From the NCBI RefSeq assembly GCF_900176275.1, contig NZ_FWXD01000031.1, positions 1 to 39,362 of the forward strand: 39,362 nucleotides of DNA, given 5' to 3'. Below are positions 23,996-33,070 of this stretch, one piece after another (the stretch's first letter is position 1; each line of letters opens with the position of its first letter). The DNA is from Andreprevotia lacus DSM 23236 (GTDB lineage Bacteria; Pseudomonadota; Gammaproteobacteria; Burkholderiales; Chitinibacteraceae). The position numbers were made by a program, and so were the translations under genes. A model generated the notes under the pieces. That model ran no database searches, had not been told where the DNA came from, and worked only from the letters and a program-made list of their open reading frames with translations.

Positions 23996-25551
23996 AACCC
24001 TTTGATGTTGCCGCGCTGACGCCAGCGCGGCAGATCGGCCAGTTGCTGATGGCCGGCTTTGATGGCCTGGAGCCGGATGCGCACATCACGCAGCTGATCC
24101 GCGAGCGCCATCTGGGGGGCGTCATCCTGTTCCGGCGCAATGTCGAGTCACCGGCGCAGGTAGCGCGGCTGTGCCGGCAGTTGCAAGCGATCAATGCTGA
24201 AGTCAGCGATATCCCCTTGCTGATCGGTATCGATCAGGAGGGCGGCATGGTGATGCGCATCGAGGACGGCATGACGCCGTTGCCATCGCCGCTGGCCTTT
24301 CAGGCGGCCGGTTCGGTCGATGATTGCCGCGAGCTGACCCGGCTGTGCAATGCCGAGCTGGCCGCGCTGGGCATCAACATCAATTTTGCGCCGTCGTTCG
24401 ATATCAACAACAACCGCAACAACCCGGTGATCGGCGTGCGCGCCTATGGCGAGGATGTTGCCACTGTCGATGCGTATGCCGGGGCTGCACTGGCCGGTAT
24501 CAAGGCGGCCGGGCTGGCCACTACTGCCAAGCATTTCCCCGGCCACGGCGACACCGATACCGATTCGCACCTGGGCATGCCGCGCGTGCCGCATGATCGC
24601 GCACGGCTGGATGCAGTCGAACTGGCGCCGTTCCGTGCGGCGATTGCTGCCGGCGTCGATGCCATCATGACTGCGCACGTGGCGTTCCCCGCCATCGAGC
24701 CCGATGCGGATACGCCCGCTACCATGTCGCACGCCGTGCTCACCGGCCTGCTGCGCGACGAGCTGGGCTTTAGCGGCGTGGTGTTCACCGATTGCCTGGA
24801 AATGGACGCCATTGCCAAGGGGCGCGGCACGGTGACCGGTGCACTGGCCGCCTTTCGTGCCGGTGCCGATGTGCTGCTGATCTCACATACGCCGCAGCGT
24901 CAGCACGGCTTTCTCGATACCATGCAGGCTAGGCTGGTTGCGGGCGACATCGCCCCGGCGCGGCTGCAGGCAGCGGTGGCGCGCATCCTGGCGCTCAAGC
25001 AGCGCTTGCCCGATAGGCGCGAGCTGCCAGACGTGCCGGGCTCGCAATTGGCCCTGCCGGATGCGCTGGCATTGTCGCGGCGTGTCCACCGGAATGCGGT
25101 GCAATGCGTTGGAGAGCGCGTGGCGCTCGATCCTGTGCTGCCGGTGGTGGTGCTGACGTGCGAAGTGCGCACGCGCACCGAAATCGACGAGGTGGCCAAT
25201 GGGCGCCAAGCGCAGCGGCGCGAGTCGCTGGCGCCGCATCTGGCGCAGGCCGGGCTGACGGTGGCAGAAATACCGTTGCCATTGGCGCCATCCGACGCTG
25301 AAATCGACGCCGCAGTGGGGCAATTGCCGGCCGATGCGCAAATCGTGCTGGTCAGTTATAACGCCGTGCTGCACCCGGCACAGCGCGCATTGCTGGCGCG
25401 CCTGCCCACAGAGCGGCTCTGGCTGATCGCCGGCCGCCTGCCGTATGACCTCGACCTGCAGCCACAAGCGCGCGGGCGTCTGGCGGCATTTTCCAACCGG
25501 CCTGCCGCACTGGCAGCGCTGACCGAATTCCTGCTCGCGCCCGGGGCGTGA
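23992..25551 (+). CDS. nagZ: Beta-N-acetylglucosaminidase NagZ with C-terminal extension
   Basis: The N-terminal GH3 barrel (about residues 1-345) carries the NagZ signature KHFPGHGDTDTDSHLGMP, with His181 and the Asp-His dyad region, and the nucleophile Asp267 in VVFTDCLEMDAI. NagZ releases GlcNAc from anhydromuropeptides in the cytoplasm during murein recycling. Single-domain proteobacterial NagZ proteins are about 340 aa; this one is 519 aa. The extra 170 residues (about 350-519) look like the alpha/beta second domain found in two-domain GH3 enzymes of Gram-positive bacteria. Start is GTG, overlapping the gltX stop. The upstream mltF supplies a substrate-generating partner. Confidence 0.88.
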   Translation: MKPFDVAALTPARQIGQLLMAGFDGLEPDAHITQLIRERHLGGVILFRRNVESPAQVARLCRQLQAINAEVSDIPLLIGIDQEGGMVMRIEDGMTPLPSPLAFQAAGSVDDCRELTRLCNAELAALGININFAPSFDINNNRNNPVIGVRAYGEDVATVDAYAGAALAGIKAAGLATTAKHFPGHGDTDTDSHLGMPRVPHDRARLDAVELAPFRAAIAAGVDAIMTAHVAFPAIEPDADTPATMSHAVLTGLLRDELGFSGVVFTDCLEMDAIAKGRGTVTGALAAFRAGADVLLISHTPQRQHGFLDTMQARLVAGDIAPARLQAAVARILALKQRLPDRRELPDVPGSQLALPDALALSRRVHRNAVQCVGERVALDPVLPVVVLTCEVRTRTEIDEVANGRQAQRRESLAPHLAQAGLTVAEIPLPLAPSDAEIDAAVGQLPADAQIVLVSYNAVLHPAQRALLARLPTERLWLIAGRLPYDLDLQPQARGRLAAFSNRPAALAALTEFLLAPGA

Positions 25552-25602
25552 GCCGCAGAGACTGAAAACCGCATGGCCCGCCATGCCGAAGGATTGCAAA
25601 CA

Positions 25603-26010
25603 ATGAAAAAACTGCTTGTATTGCTGCTGGGCCTGACCCTGCAACTGGCCTACGCCGAAGACGCGCCGCTGCCGTTCGATGATCCGTCCAGCGCTGCGCC
25701 TGCCGCACACCGCCAGCATGCCCAGGCGCAGGGCGCCACCCGTGCGCACGCCAGCTCCGGCAAGCACCACGCCGGCAAGGCAGCCCGCCACGGCAAACGC
25801 GCTGGCAAGCATGTGGCCAAACGTGGCCGCAAGGCCAGTACCATGAGCAAGCCGCGTAGCCATGTCCATGCCGGTAGCGCTGTTGCGCGACCTGCACCGA
25901 AGATGGCCGCCCGCAAGACTGTGCGCAAGTCGCACGTGGTCAAGCGTGCCCCGGCCAGCAAGGGTGCCAAGCCGGCGCCCAAGGCTAGGCACGTACGCAA
26001 GCACAAATAA
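25603..26010 (+). CDS. Exported His/Lys/Ala-rich basic protein
   Basis: The 135-aa product starts with a signal peptide (MKKLLVLLLGLTLQLAYAED, cleavage about residue 18). The mature chain is low complexity and very basic: repeated His-Ala, Gly-Lys-His and Lys-Arg clusters with Pro-Ala-Pro-Lys runs resembling histone-H1 or AlgP-like tails. It has no recognisable fold. The ATG at 25603 is preceded by AAGGA; an in-frame ATG ten codons upstream would spoil the signal peptide. It may bind metal or anionic polymers outside the membrane, which is inference from composition. A terminator follows immediately. Confidence 0.7.
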   Translation: MKKLLVLLLGLTLQLAYAEDAPLPFDDPSSAAPAAHRQHAQAQGATRAHASSGKHHAGKAARHGKRAGKHVAKRGRKASTMSKPRSHVHAGSAVARPAPKMAARKTVRKSHVVKRAPASKGAKPAPKARHVRKHK

Positions 26011-26035
26011 AAAACGGGGGCGATGCCCCCGTTTT
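26011..26035. terminator. Bidirectional intrinsic terminator
   Basis: AAAACGGGGGC (26011-26021) pairs with GCCCCCGTTTT (26025-26035) across GAT. It serves the basic-protein gene and the convergent lipoprotein gene. Confidence 0.9.
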
Positions 26036-26054
26036 TGCTGACCGGCTTGCCGGC

Positions 26055-26534
26055 TTATTTGCTGGCGATGCCGGTGGCCTGTGGCAACGGGCTATCAATA
26101 AGCTTGCATTCCTGCACGCCCTTCTGGCCGGTTTGTGCATCAACGGTTTGCAGTTTGGAACGTGCCGACAGGACGCCCATCTTCACTTCCTGCCAAACGT
26201 AGTAGTTGGCGCCTGCTTCGACATTCAACTGCAGTTTGGAAGTGTCTTCGGTTTCCGACAGGATTTCGTGCTGGCCCGGCTCTACTTCGAATGCGAAGTA
26301 GGTCTTGGATGCAGTCTTGCCAGCCAGCTTGCCATCCAGCGCTACCGGCATGGTGACCGCTGCACCGAATGTCTCGTTGCGATAGACATAAATGTTGGCT
26401 TTGCCCGGCTGAACCTTGAATTCCTTGGCGGCCTTGTCGGCAGATTCTTTTGCTGCGGGTACGCTGGCGCAACCCGAAAACAGTGCGATGGCACAGGCAG
26501 CGGCAAGTGCGCTCAACCATTTGATATTTTTCAT
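26055..26534 (-). CDS. Lipoprotein with DUF2846-like domain
   Basis: The 159-aa protein has a lipobox (ALFSGCAS, Cys22). The mature part contains the pattern KANIYVYRNE, then MPVALDGKLAGKT, YFAFEVEPGQH and NYYVWQEVKMG, the beta-sandwich layout of DUF2846 lipoproteins, which are often stress-linked envelope proteins. Function is unknown. The transcript leader contains a strong hairpin (26561-26580) and a 14-bp palindrome upstream of it. recQ lies downstream on the chromosome but upstream in transcription order, with a 139-bp gap. Confidence 0.82.
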   Translation of the reverse strand: MKNIKWLSALAAACAIALFSGCASVPAAKESADKAAKEFKVQPGKANIYVYRNETFGAAVTMPVALDGKLAGKTASKTYFAFEVEPGQHEILSETEDTSKLQLNVEAGANYYVWQEVKMGVLSARSKLQTVDAQTGQKGVQECKLIDSPLPQATGIASK

Positions 26535-26560
26535 GCTTATCCCTGATGGTAAATAGTCAG

Positions 26561-26599
26561 GCCGGTATGAAAACCGGCCCGACGCGATCGTATACGATC
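26561..26599 (-). promoter_or_regulatory. Leader hairpin and palindrome upstream of the lipoprotein gene
   Basis: GGCCGGT and ACCGGCC (26561-26567 with 26574-26580) form a 7-bp stem 27 bp before the start codon. Directly upstream, GATCGTATACGATC (26586-26599) is a perfect 14-bp palindrome. The palindrome is a candidate operator. The hairpin could act as a weak terminator of recQ read-through or a stabiliser. Confidence 0.4.
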
Positions 26600-26673
26600 A
26601 CTGTCAGGTTGGCGATACAGACATTTGCTTTGGCGACAGGTGGTTACAAAATCGCGAGGGGCAAAAAGGGGGG

Positions 26674-28464
<1,791 letters not shown>

Positions 28465-28574
28465 GCGGCGATTTTACCCGTTTGCCGTCACGCCCGCCCG
28501 GCGCTTTGTCGGAGCGCTTGAAAAATGGCGGTCTGCAGCGATCTGCTTATTGAGCGCAACGTCAGGATCATGCG

Positions 28575-28922
28575 ATGAATCCCAAACAAATCGAAGCCCT
28601 CAGCGCCATGCTGGCCAAGGGGCAGGACAACGCGCTGCTGCGCTTTGGCCTGGGTCAGGCGCTGCTGGGCAATGAGCAAGCGGCCGACGCGGTGCCACAC
28701 CTGCAAGCCGCAGTAGCGCATGATCCGAATTACTCGGCGGCGTGGAAGCTGCTGGGCAAGGCACTGGCCGCCAGTGGCGATGCGCAGGCCGCCATGGATG
28801 CATACCAGCGCGGCATCACCGTGGCCGAAGCCAAGGGGGATTTGCAGGCGGTGAAAGAGATGCAGGTGTTCCTCAAGCGCTTGCAACGCGAGCTGCCGCC
28901 GGCGCCCCAGGCCGGGCGATAG
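28575..28922 (+). CDS. Small TPR-repeat protein
   Basis: The 115-aa protein consists of about two and a half tetratricopeptide repeats (LLRFGLGQALLGN, HLQAAVAHDPNYSAAWKLLGKALAASGD, AYQRGI) and an amphipathic tail. It is cytoplasmic, without a signal peptide, and probably mediates protein contacts; partners are unknown. It is divergent from recQ and convergent with the regulator gene at 28930, separated by 7 bp. Confidence 0.75.
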   Translation: MNPKQIEALSAMLAKGQDNALLRFGLGQALLGNEQAADAVPHLQAAVAHDPNYSAAWKLLGKALAASGDAQAAMDAYQRGITVAEAKGDLQAVKEMQVFLKRLQRELPPAPQAGR

Positions 28923-28929
28923 TCCCTGT

Positions 28930-29127
28930 TCAGCCTTCCTCGGCGTCGAAGATCGCCTCAATCGGCGCATCCAGCACCCGTGCCAGCTTGAAAGCCAGCG
29001 GCAGGCTGGGGTCGAAGCGGCCGCTTTCGATCGAAATCACCGTTTGCCGGCTGACACCCAGCAACTTGGCCAGCGCTTGCTGGGTCAGCTCGCGTTGCTG
29101 GCGCAGCGCCTTGATGTGGTTTTTCAT
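28930..29127 (-). CDS. Small Cro/CI-family (XRE) regulator
   Basis: A 65-aa single-domain helix-turn-helix protein: IKALRQQRELTQQALAKLLG, VSRQTVISIESGRFDPS and a short LARVLDAPIEAIF tail. It resembles the minimal YozG-type regulators that are often encoded beside small membrane proteins and repress their own operon. Here it is the last of three genes; its start overlaps the SDR stop by ATGA. The likely target is the palindrome pair at 30568-30623 in front of the operon, which is inference from layout. Confidence 0.9.
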   Translation of the reverse strand: MKNHIKALRQQRELTQQALAKLLGVSRQTVISIESGRFDPSLPLAFKLARVLDAPIEAIFDAEEG

Positions 29128-30155
29128 GCCGCCTCCAGCAAGCCGTCATCAAGCAACTGGCGGGCATGGTCGCAGAGCGTGTCGGTGGCGGGGCGGTATA
29201 CGGGCAGCAGCTCGCGCAGGCTGCGGCTGGCATTGCAAGGCAGCGGGTGGCCGACATTGCGAGCGACATAACGGCGCGGCATGCCTATCCAGGGGCCAAG
29301 CAGCCAGATCAGCGCTTTGGGCAAGGTGCGGGTGGGTTGCCGGTCGCGCCATGCAGCAGGCAGATAGCCGCGCAGTACGGCGGCCATGTCGATCAGGCGC
29401 ATGCTCTGTGCCACCAGCAGATAGCGGTCATGTGCGGTGGGCCGTGTGGCGGCAAGCACATGCGCCAGCGCCACGTCGCGCACATCCACGATGCCCAGGC
29501 TCAGATCAGGCACGCCGGCTTTGAACTGGCCGCGCAGGAAATCGCGCACCATCTGCACGCTGGTGGCATCGGTGCGCTGCGACAGCGACGGGCCGAAAAT
29601 GGCGCCAGGGTGCAGGGTGACCAGCGACCACTGCGTTTGCGCTGCCGCCATCTCGCGGGCGACTGCTTCTGCCTGCTGCTTGGAGAGCGCATAGGGCGCA
29701 TCGCGCAGCGCGTGCTGGCTGTGGCCGGTTTCGTCGATGGGGACGGACAGGCTGCGCGCGTCGTTGTACAGCGTGACGATGCTGCTGGTGACCACCACAC
29801 GCCGCACCGTAGGGCAGCGGCTGGCGGCGGCCAGCACGTTGCGCGTGCCCTCGATCGCCGGCGCCAGCAGCGTCTGCGCCGGGTTGCGATCTGCGTGCAG
29901 AAAGTAGGGCGATGCGGCATGGATCACGGCATCGCAGCCTTGCATCGGGGCGTCGAAGTCTGCGGTGGCGCACAGGTCGGCCGCGTATAGATGCAGGCGG
30001 CCGGAGTGTTGCCGGGCGAGGGCGTACAGGGGCGGCAGTTTGCCGGCATCGTGCAGGTCACGCACCGTGGCGTGCACCTCGTGGCCGTGATCGAGCAAGG
30101 TGCGGACGATCCACGTGCCCAGATAACCGGCGCCGCCGGTGACCATGATTTTCAT
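29124..30155 (-). CDS. NAD(P)-dependent epimerase/reductase, extended SDR
   Basis: The 343-aa protein is an extended short-chain dehydrogenase of the dihydroflavonol-4-reductase-like group. It has the Rossmann glycine motif GGAGYLG (7-13), a DL motif after the second strand, VVTSSIVT with the catalytic Ser, and the YALSK (YxxxK) pair in the middle. Substrate specificity is not predictable. It is the middle gene of a three-gene operon with 4-bp ATGA overlaps on both sides, which is unusual for a regulator plus membrane-protein pair. Confidence 0.85.
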   Translation of the reverse strand: MKIMVTGGAGYLGTWIVRTLLDHGHEVHATVRDLHDAGKLPPLYALARQHSGRLHLYAADLCATADFDAPMQGCDAVIHAASPYFLHADRNPAQTLLAPAIEGTRNVLAAASRCPTVRRVVVTSSIVTLYNDARSLSVPIDETGHSQHALRDAPYALSKQQAEAVAREMAAAQTQWSLVTLHPGAIFGPSLSQRTDATSVQMVRDFLRGQFKAGVPDLSLGIVDVRDVALAHVLAATRPTAHDRYLLVAQSMRLIDMAAVLRGYLPAAWRDRQPTRTLPKALIWLLGPWIGMPRRYVARNVGHPLPCNASRSLRELLPVYRPATDTLCDHARQLLDDGLLEAA

Positions 30156-30550
30156 GCTTCACCCCGCGCGTGAAACGGCCAGTCGGCCACCATCAAGCCG
30201 ATACCCCACAGCGCCAGCAGGGCGGCAAAGGTCCATAGCTGGTTGAACAGTGGCACATAGCCGAGCGCCTGCAGGCTACCCACTCCGGCTGAGGCCACCG
30301 CACCGCTGGCCAGTGCAGCTACGCAGGCGCGTGCGTTGATCCACTGGTGCAGCTCATCCATGCGCTGCAGGCGGCGTTGCGCCCACGGCAACAGGGCCAG
30401 CCACGCCAGCGATAGTCCGGCGGCCAGCCAGGGGCGCAGCTCAGCGGGCAGCCCGGCCAGCGGTGCGAAGCCGGCAGCGCCAGCCAGCAAGGTGATGAGC
30501 AACAGCCCGGTGATGACGCGGAGCAGGTAGAGCAGACGTGCGACAAGCAT
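30152..30550 (-). CDS. Small integral membrane protein
   Basis: The 132-aa protein has about four membrane helices (near 8-28, 38-58, 76-98 and 104-122) with a charged loop RLQRMDELHQWINARA between the second and third. This loop recalls the membrane partners of small XRE regulators, but I cannot assign a family with certainty. The ATG at 30550 is chosen because a much longer open frame upstream runs through the operator region and has no coding character. CAAGGG at 30556-30561 (minus strand) is a possible ribosome binding site. First gene of the operon. Confidence 0.72.
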   Translation of the reverse strand: MLVARLLYLLRVITGLLLITLLAGAAGFAPLAGLPAELRPWLAAGLSLAWLALLPWAQRRLQRMDELHQWINARACVAALASGAVASAGVGSLQALGYVPLFNQLWTFAALLALWGIGLMVADWPFHARGEA

Positions 30551-30567
30551 GGTTAGCCCTTGCTGAA

Positions 30568-30623
30568 GTAAAGTTTGCTTTACATTATGCGCTCCGGCAA
30601 AAGATGTAAAGTACGTTTTACAT
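30568..30623. promoter_or_regulatory. Twin palindromic operators at the membrane-SDR-XRE operon promoter
   Basis: GTAAAG-TTTG-CTTTAC (30568-30583) and GTAAAG-TACG-TTTTAC (30606-30621, flanked to ATGTAAA...TTTACAT at 30604-30623) share the form GTAAAG-N4-YTTTAC. Their centres are 38 bp apart. On the minus strand TTTACA (30610-30605) and CATAAT (30589-30584) lie between and within them as possible -35 and -10 boxes, so a bound repressor would block the promoter. The XRE regulator of the same operon is the obvious candidate. Confidence 0.7.
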
Positions 30624-30774
30624 TTGGCGCATTGGGCTGCAGGGTGGGTGCGGCAGATGGCAAGCATGGCTACCCGGTGCAACGACGCTGGCAATGGGGG
30701 CGGAACGCCGACCGGTGCAGGGGTGACCATGCGCACAGCCTGCAAGGTTTTGCCCGCCGCTTTACACTGGGCGC

Positions 30775-31461
30775 ATGTCCCGTGCTGCCCGATTACTTGA
30801 TCTGATCCAGTGCCTGCGCCGCCATCGCCGGCCGGTGACGGCTGCCGCATTGGCGGACGAGCTGGAAGTCTCGGTGCGCACGCTGTACCGCGATATCCAG
30901 ACCCTGATTGCGCAAGGCGCGCCGATCCAGGGCGAGGCGGGCATCGGCTATGTGCTGCGGCCGGGCTTTTTGCTGCCGCCGCTGATGTTTGGCGACGATG
31001 AAATCGAGGCGCTGGTGCTGGGCGCACGCATGGTGATGCGCGATGGCGACCCCGCACTGGCCCGCGCCGCGCAGGACGCACTGGCCAAGATCGTCGGTGT
31101 GCTGCCTGTTGATTTGCGCGAGCGCGTCGATGCCACCGGGCTGATCGCCGCACCAGTGGCCGATCCCGGTCTGGCACTGCTGGGCGCGTTGCGCATGGCA
31201 ATCCGCAACGAGCACAAGCTGCAGATCCGCTATCGTGATGGTGCAGGGCAGGGCAGCCTGCGCATCGTCTGGCCGCTGGCGCTGGCCTTTTTCGACCGCG
31301 TGCGCGTGCTGGTGGCATGGTGCGAGCTGCGGCAGGATTTCCGCAGCTTCCGCACCGACCGCATTGCCGAGCTGAGTGCGCTGGACGAGCGCTACCCGCA
31401 GCGCCGCCGTGTCTTGCTCAAGCGCTGGCGCGAGCGTGAGAAGGTGGCAGACCCGAGCTGA
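30775..31461 (+). CDS. WYL-domain transcriptional regulator, YafY type
   Basis: The 228-aa protein has an N-terminal HTH_11 winged helix (about 5-60; LIQCLRRHRRPVTAAALADEL, VSVRTLYRDIQTL) and a WYL-type ligand domain (about 135-210) with the IRYRDGAGQGSLRIVWPLALAF strand and a DFRSFRTDRI end. The WYL triad itself is degenerate, as in many YafY proteins. It is divergent from the membrane-SDR-XRE operon, separated by the operators. TACACT ends 6 bp before the ATG with no ribosome binding site, so its mRNA may be leaderless. Confidence 0.87.
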   Translation: MSRAARLLDLIQCLRRHRRPVTAAALADELEVSVRTLYRDIQTLIAQGAPIQGEAGIGYVLRPGFLLPPLMFGDDEIEALVLGARMVMRDGDPALARAAQDALAKIVGVLPVDLRERVDATGLIAAPVADPGLALLGALRMAIRNEHKLQIRYRDGAGQGSLRIVWPLALAFFDRVRVLVAWCELRQDFRSFRTDRIAELSALDERYPQRRRVLLKRWREREKVADPS

Positions 31462-31467
31462 TTACGC

Positions 31468-31947
31468 TCATTCATCCGCCAGTTGCCGTGCCACCCACAA
31501 CCGCTGTGGCCCGCTGCCTTGCTGGCTCAGCTCGTCATATGGATTGCGCAGCCGGCAGCGATCTATCGACAAACAGCCACAGCCTATGCAGTCATCCAGC
31601 GTATCGCGCAGCTTCTGCAGCTGCTCGATGCGCGCATCCAGATCGGCCCGCCATGCCGCAGACAGCCGCTCCCAGTCGGCGCGGTCGGGCGCTGCGGTGG
31701 CAGGCAGTCCGGCCAGCGCGGCGGCGATCTGCACCAGCGGTATGCCCACACGCTGCGCAACGCGGATGAAGGCCACGCGGCGCAGCACATCGCGGCTGTA
31801 ACGGCGCTGGTTGCCGCTACTGCGGCTACTGCTGATCAAGCCCTTGCGCTCATAGAAATGCAGTGCTGAAACCGCCACGCCACTGCGCTGCGCCACTTCG
31901 CCCACCGTCAGCGTGGTGGCAATGCCGGCTTGCTCCAGAAAATTCAT
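31468..31947 (-). CDS. soxR: Redox-sensing transcriptional activator SoxR
   Basis: The 159-aa MerR-family protein has an N-terminal winged helix (about 12-50, [21 protein letters not shown]), a dimerisation helix, and the [2Fe-2S] ligands Cys120, Cys123, Cys125 and Cys131 in [12 protein letters not shown]. SoxR responds to redox-cycling compounds through oxidation of the cluster. The ATG at 31947 is chosen as the family start; a longer reading from 31968 would run into the operator. It is divergent from the monooxygenase-like gene, whose promoter it should control. Confidence 0.94.
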   Translation of the reverse strand: MNFLEQAGIATTLTVGEVAQRSGVAVSALHFYERKGLISSSRSSGNQRRYSRDVLRRVAFIRVAQRVGIPLVQIAAALAGLPATAAPDRADWERLSAAWRADLDARIEQLQKLRDTLDDCIGCGCLSIDRCRLRNPYDELSQQGSGPQRLWVARQLADE

Positions 31948-31958
31948 GCGCGCCCCTG

Positions 31959-31989
31959 TTGACCTCAACTTAAGTTGAGATTCTAGACT
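31959..31989 (+). promoter_or_regulatory. SoxR-type promoter and operator
   Basis: TTGACC (31959-31964) and TAGACT (31984-31989) are 19 bp apart, the long spacing of MerR-family promoters. The spacer contains the 16-bp perfect palindrome CTCAACTTAAGTTGAG (31964-31979), very close to the soxS operator of E. coli. The promoter points to the gene at 32035. Confidence 0.88.
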
Positions 31990-32034
31990 GCCTGCAATGC
32001 CAGCACCCGGCTGGTTTTATCCAGGAGCCGTGCC

Positions 32035-32379
32035 ATGTCCGTTGTTCTTGCTGCCCCCATCGTTGCCGATACCGCCCTGTTCCGTATCGACCGCTTCATC
32101 GTACCTGCCGCTGCGCTGGCGGCCTTCAGTGCCCGCGTGCATCGCATCGACCGCATGGTGCGCGAGCTGCCCGGCTGCAAGCGCAATCTGGTGCTGACTC
32201 AAGCATTGGAGAACGGCAATGTACGTGTGCTGACTCTGGTGGAGTGGGCCGATGAAGCCACGCTCCATCACGCCAAGGCGCAGATACAGCAGCGCTATGC
32301 CGCCGAAGGTTTCGATCCTCAGGCATTCATGAACGAGCTGGGTGTGGAGGCAGAATTCGGCACCTATCGCAATGCGTGA
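32035..32379 (+). CDS. Antibiotic biosynthesis monooxygenase (ABM)-like protein
   Basis: The 114-aa single-domain protein has the ferredoxin-like barrel pattern of ABM/YgiN proteins: FRIDRFIVPAAALAAFSARV, a central LVLTQ strand, LTLVEWADEATLHHA and an AKAQIQQRY helix. Such proteins often act on quinones and are a common single target of SoxR in bacteria without SoxS. The SoxR promoter lies 46 bp upstream. Whether it is catalytic is not certain. Confidence 0.8.
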   Translation: MSVVLAAPIVADTALFRIDRFIVPAAALAAFSARVHRIDRMVRELPGCKRNLVLTQALENGNVRVLTLVEWADEATLHHAKAQIQQRYAAEGFDPQAFMNELGVEAEFGTYRNA

Positions 32380-32410
32380 ACGAAAGGGGGCGGGGTCAAA
32401 GCTATCTCGT

Positions 32411-32540
32411 GCCGCTGGCGAGCGCGGCGAGGCTCCCTCGCGACGGCGAGGGCGGGGGGCGTGGAATAAAGCGGGGGGAGCGTCGCTGTCTCGCCTGTAG
32501 CAACCGGTTAGAACCCGGCTTTGCCGGGGGCTTGATACCG
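32411..32540 (+). repeat. Dispersed intergenic repeat, copy B
   Basis: This copy begins 32 bp after the stop of the monooxygenase-like gene, in the same orientation as copy A (22322-22448) with respect to the preceding gene. GCGAGGCTCCCTCGC recurs exactly and the right stem is CCCGGC-TTT-GCCGGG. The central third diverges and lacks the middle stem of copy A. No terminator-like T-run follows it, unlike copy A. The remaining bases up to 32650 show nothing else. Confidence 0.75.
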
Positions 32541-32650
32541 GTTCATTTGCTGCTGCTGCCGAGCAAGAAGAGGCGCTCACACTACTGACAAAAATTGACA
32601 CTACCCTGCAGTAATCTGGCTACATCAACGACGCAACGATGGAGCCAGCC

Positions 32651-33070
32651 ATGTACCGCTATCAGATCGAAACCCAAGTCAGCGCCACCCCGGCACAGTT
32701 GTTTGCCGCCAAGCTCAATATTGCCGACTGGCCGCGCTGGGATCAGGGGCTCGAGGCCACCGGCATTGACGTGCCGGTGCAGGAGGGTGCGGCGTTCTGG
32801 CTGCGGCCGCAGGGCGGGCCGACGGTACGCATGCTGATCGAAACCTTGATCGCGCCGCACTGCTTCAGCGATGTGGCCGTGCTGATGGGGGCACGCCTGC
32901 GCACCCGCTCCGAGTTCATCGCCAACGCGCAGGGCACCTTGGTGCGTGAAACGCTGGAATGCTGGGGGCCGCTGGCCTGGTTGTGGAACCGCCTGCTGGT
33001 GCGCAAGCTGGCAGCCGGCGCGGCCGATGAGATCCGTACCTTTGCCGGCTACGTGGTGGCACAGTCATGA
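32651..33070 (+). CDS. SRPBCC (START/Bet v1-like) family protein
   Basis: A 139-aa helix-grip-fold protein with a YRYQIETQVSATPAQLFAA start, IADWPRWDQGLEA and a long C-terminal helix (FAGYVVAQ), typical of the polyketide cyclase/dehydrase-type SRPBCC proteins that bind hydrophobic ligands. Ligand unknown. The ATG at 32651 is preferred over one 12 bp upstream because GGAGCC lies 7 bp before it. Its stop overlaps the next start (ATGA). Confidence 0.78.
   Translation: MYRYQIETQVSATPAQLFAAKLNIADWPRWDQGLEATGIDVPVQEGAAFWLRPQGGPTVRMLIETLIAPHCFSDVAVLMGARLRTRSEFIANAQGTLVRETLECWGPLAWLWNRLLVRKLAAGAADEIRTFAGYVVAQS

Noticed and set aside
30152-31318. 388-residue leftward frame across the operator region
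   Set aside because: Only the last 132 residues look like a protein (four membrane helices). The upstream part runs through palindromes and the antisense of the WYL gene.
32376-32588. 70-residue frame covering repeat copy B
   Set aside because: Its sequence is the translation of the hairpin blocks and has no counterpart at copy A.
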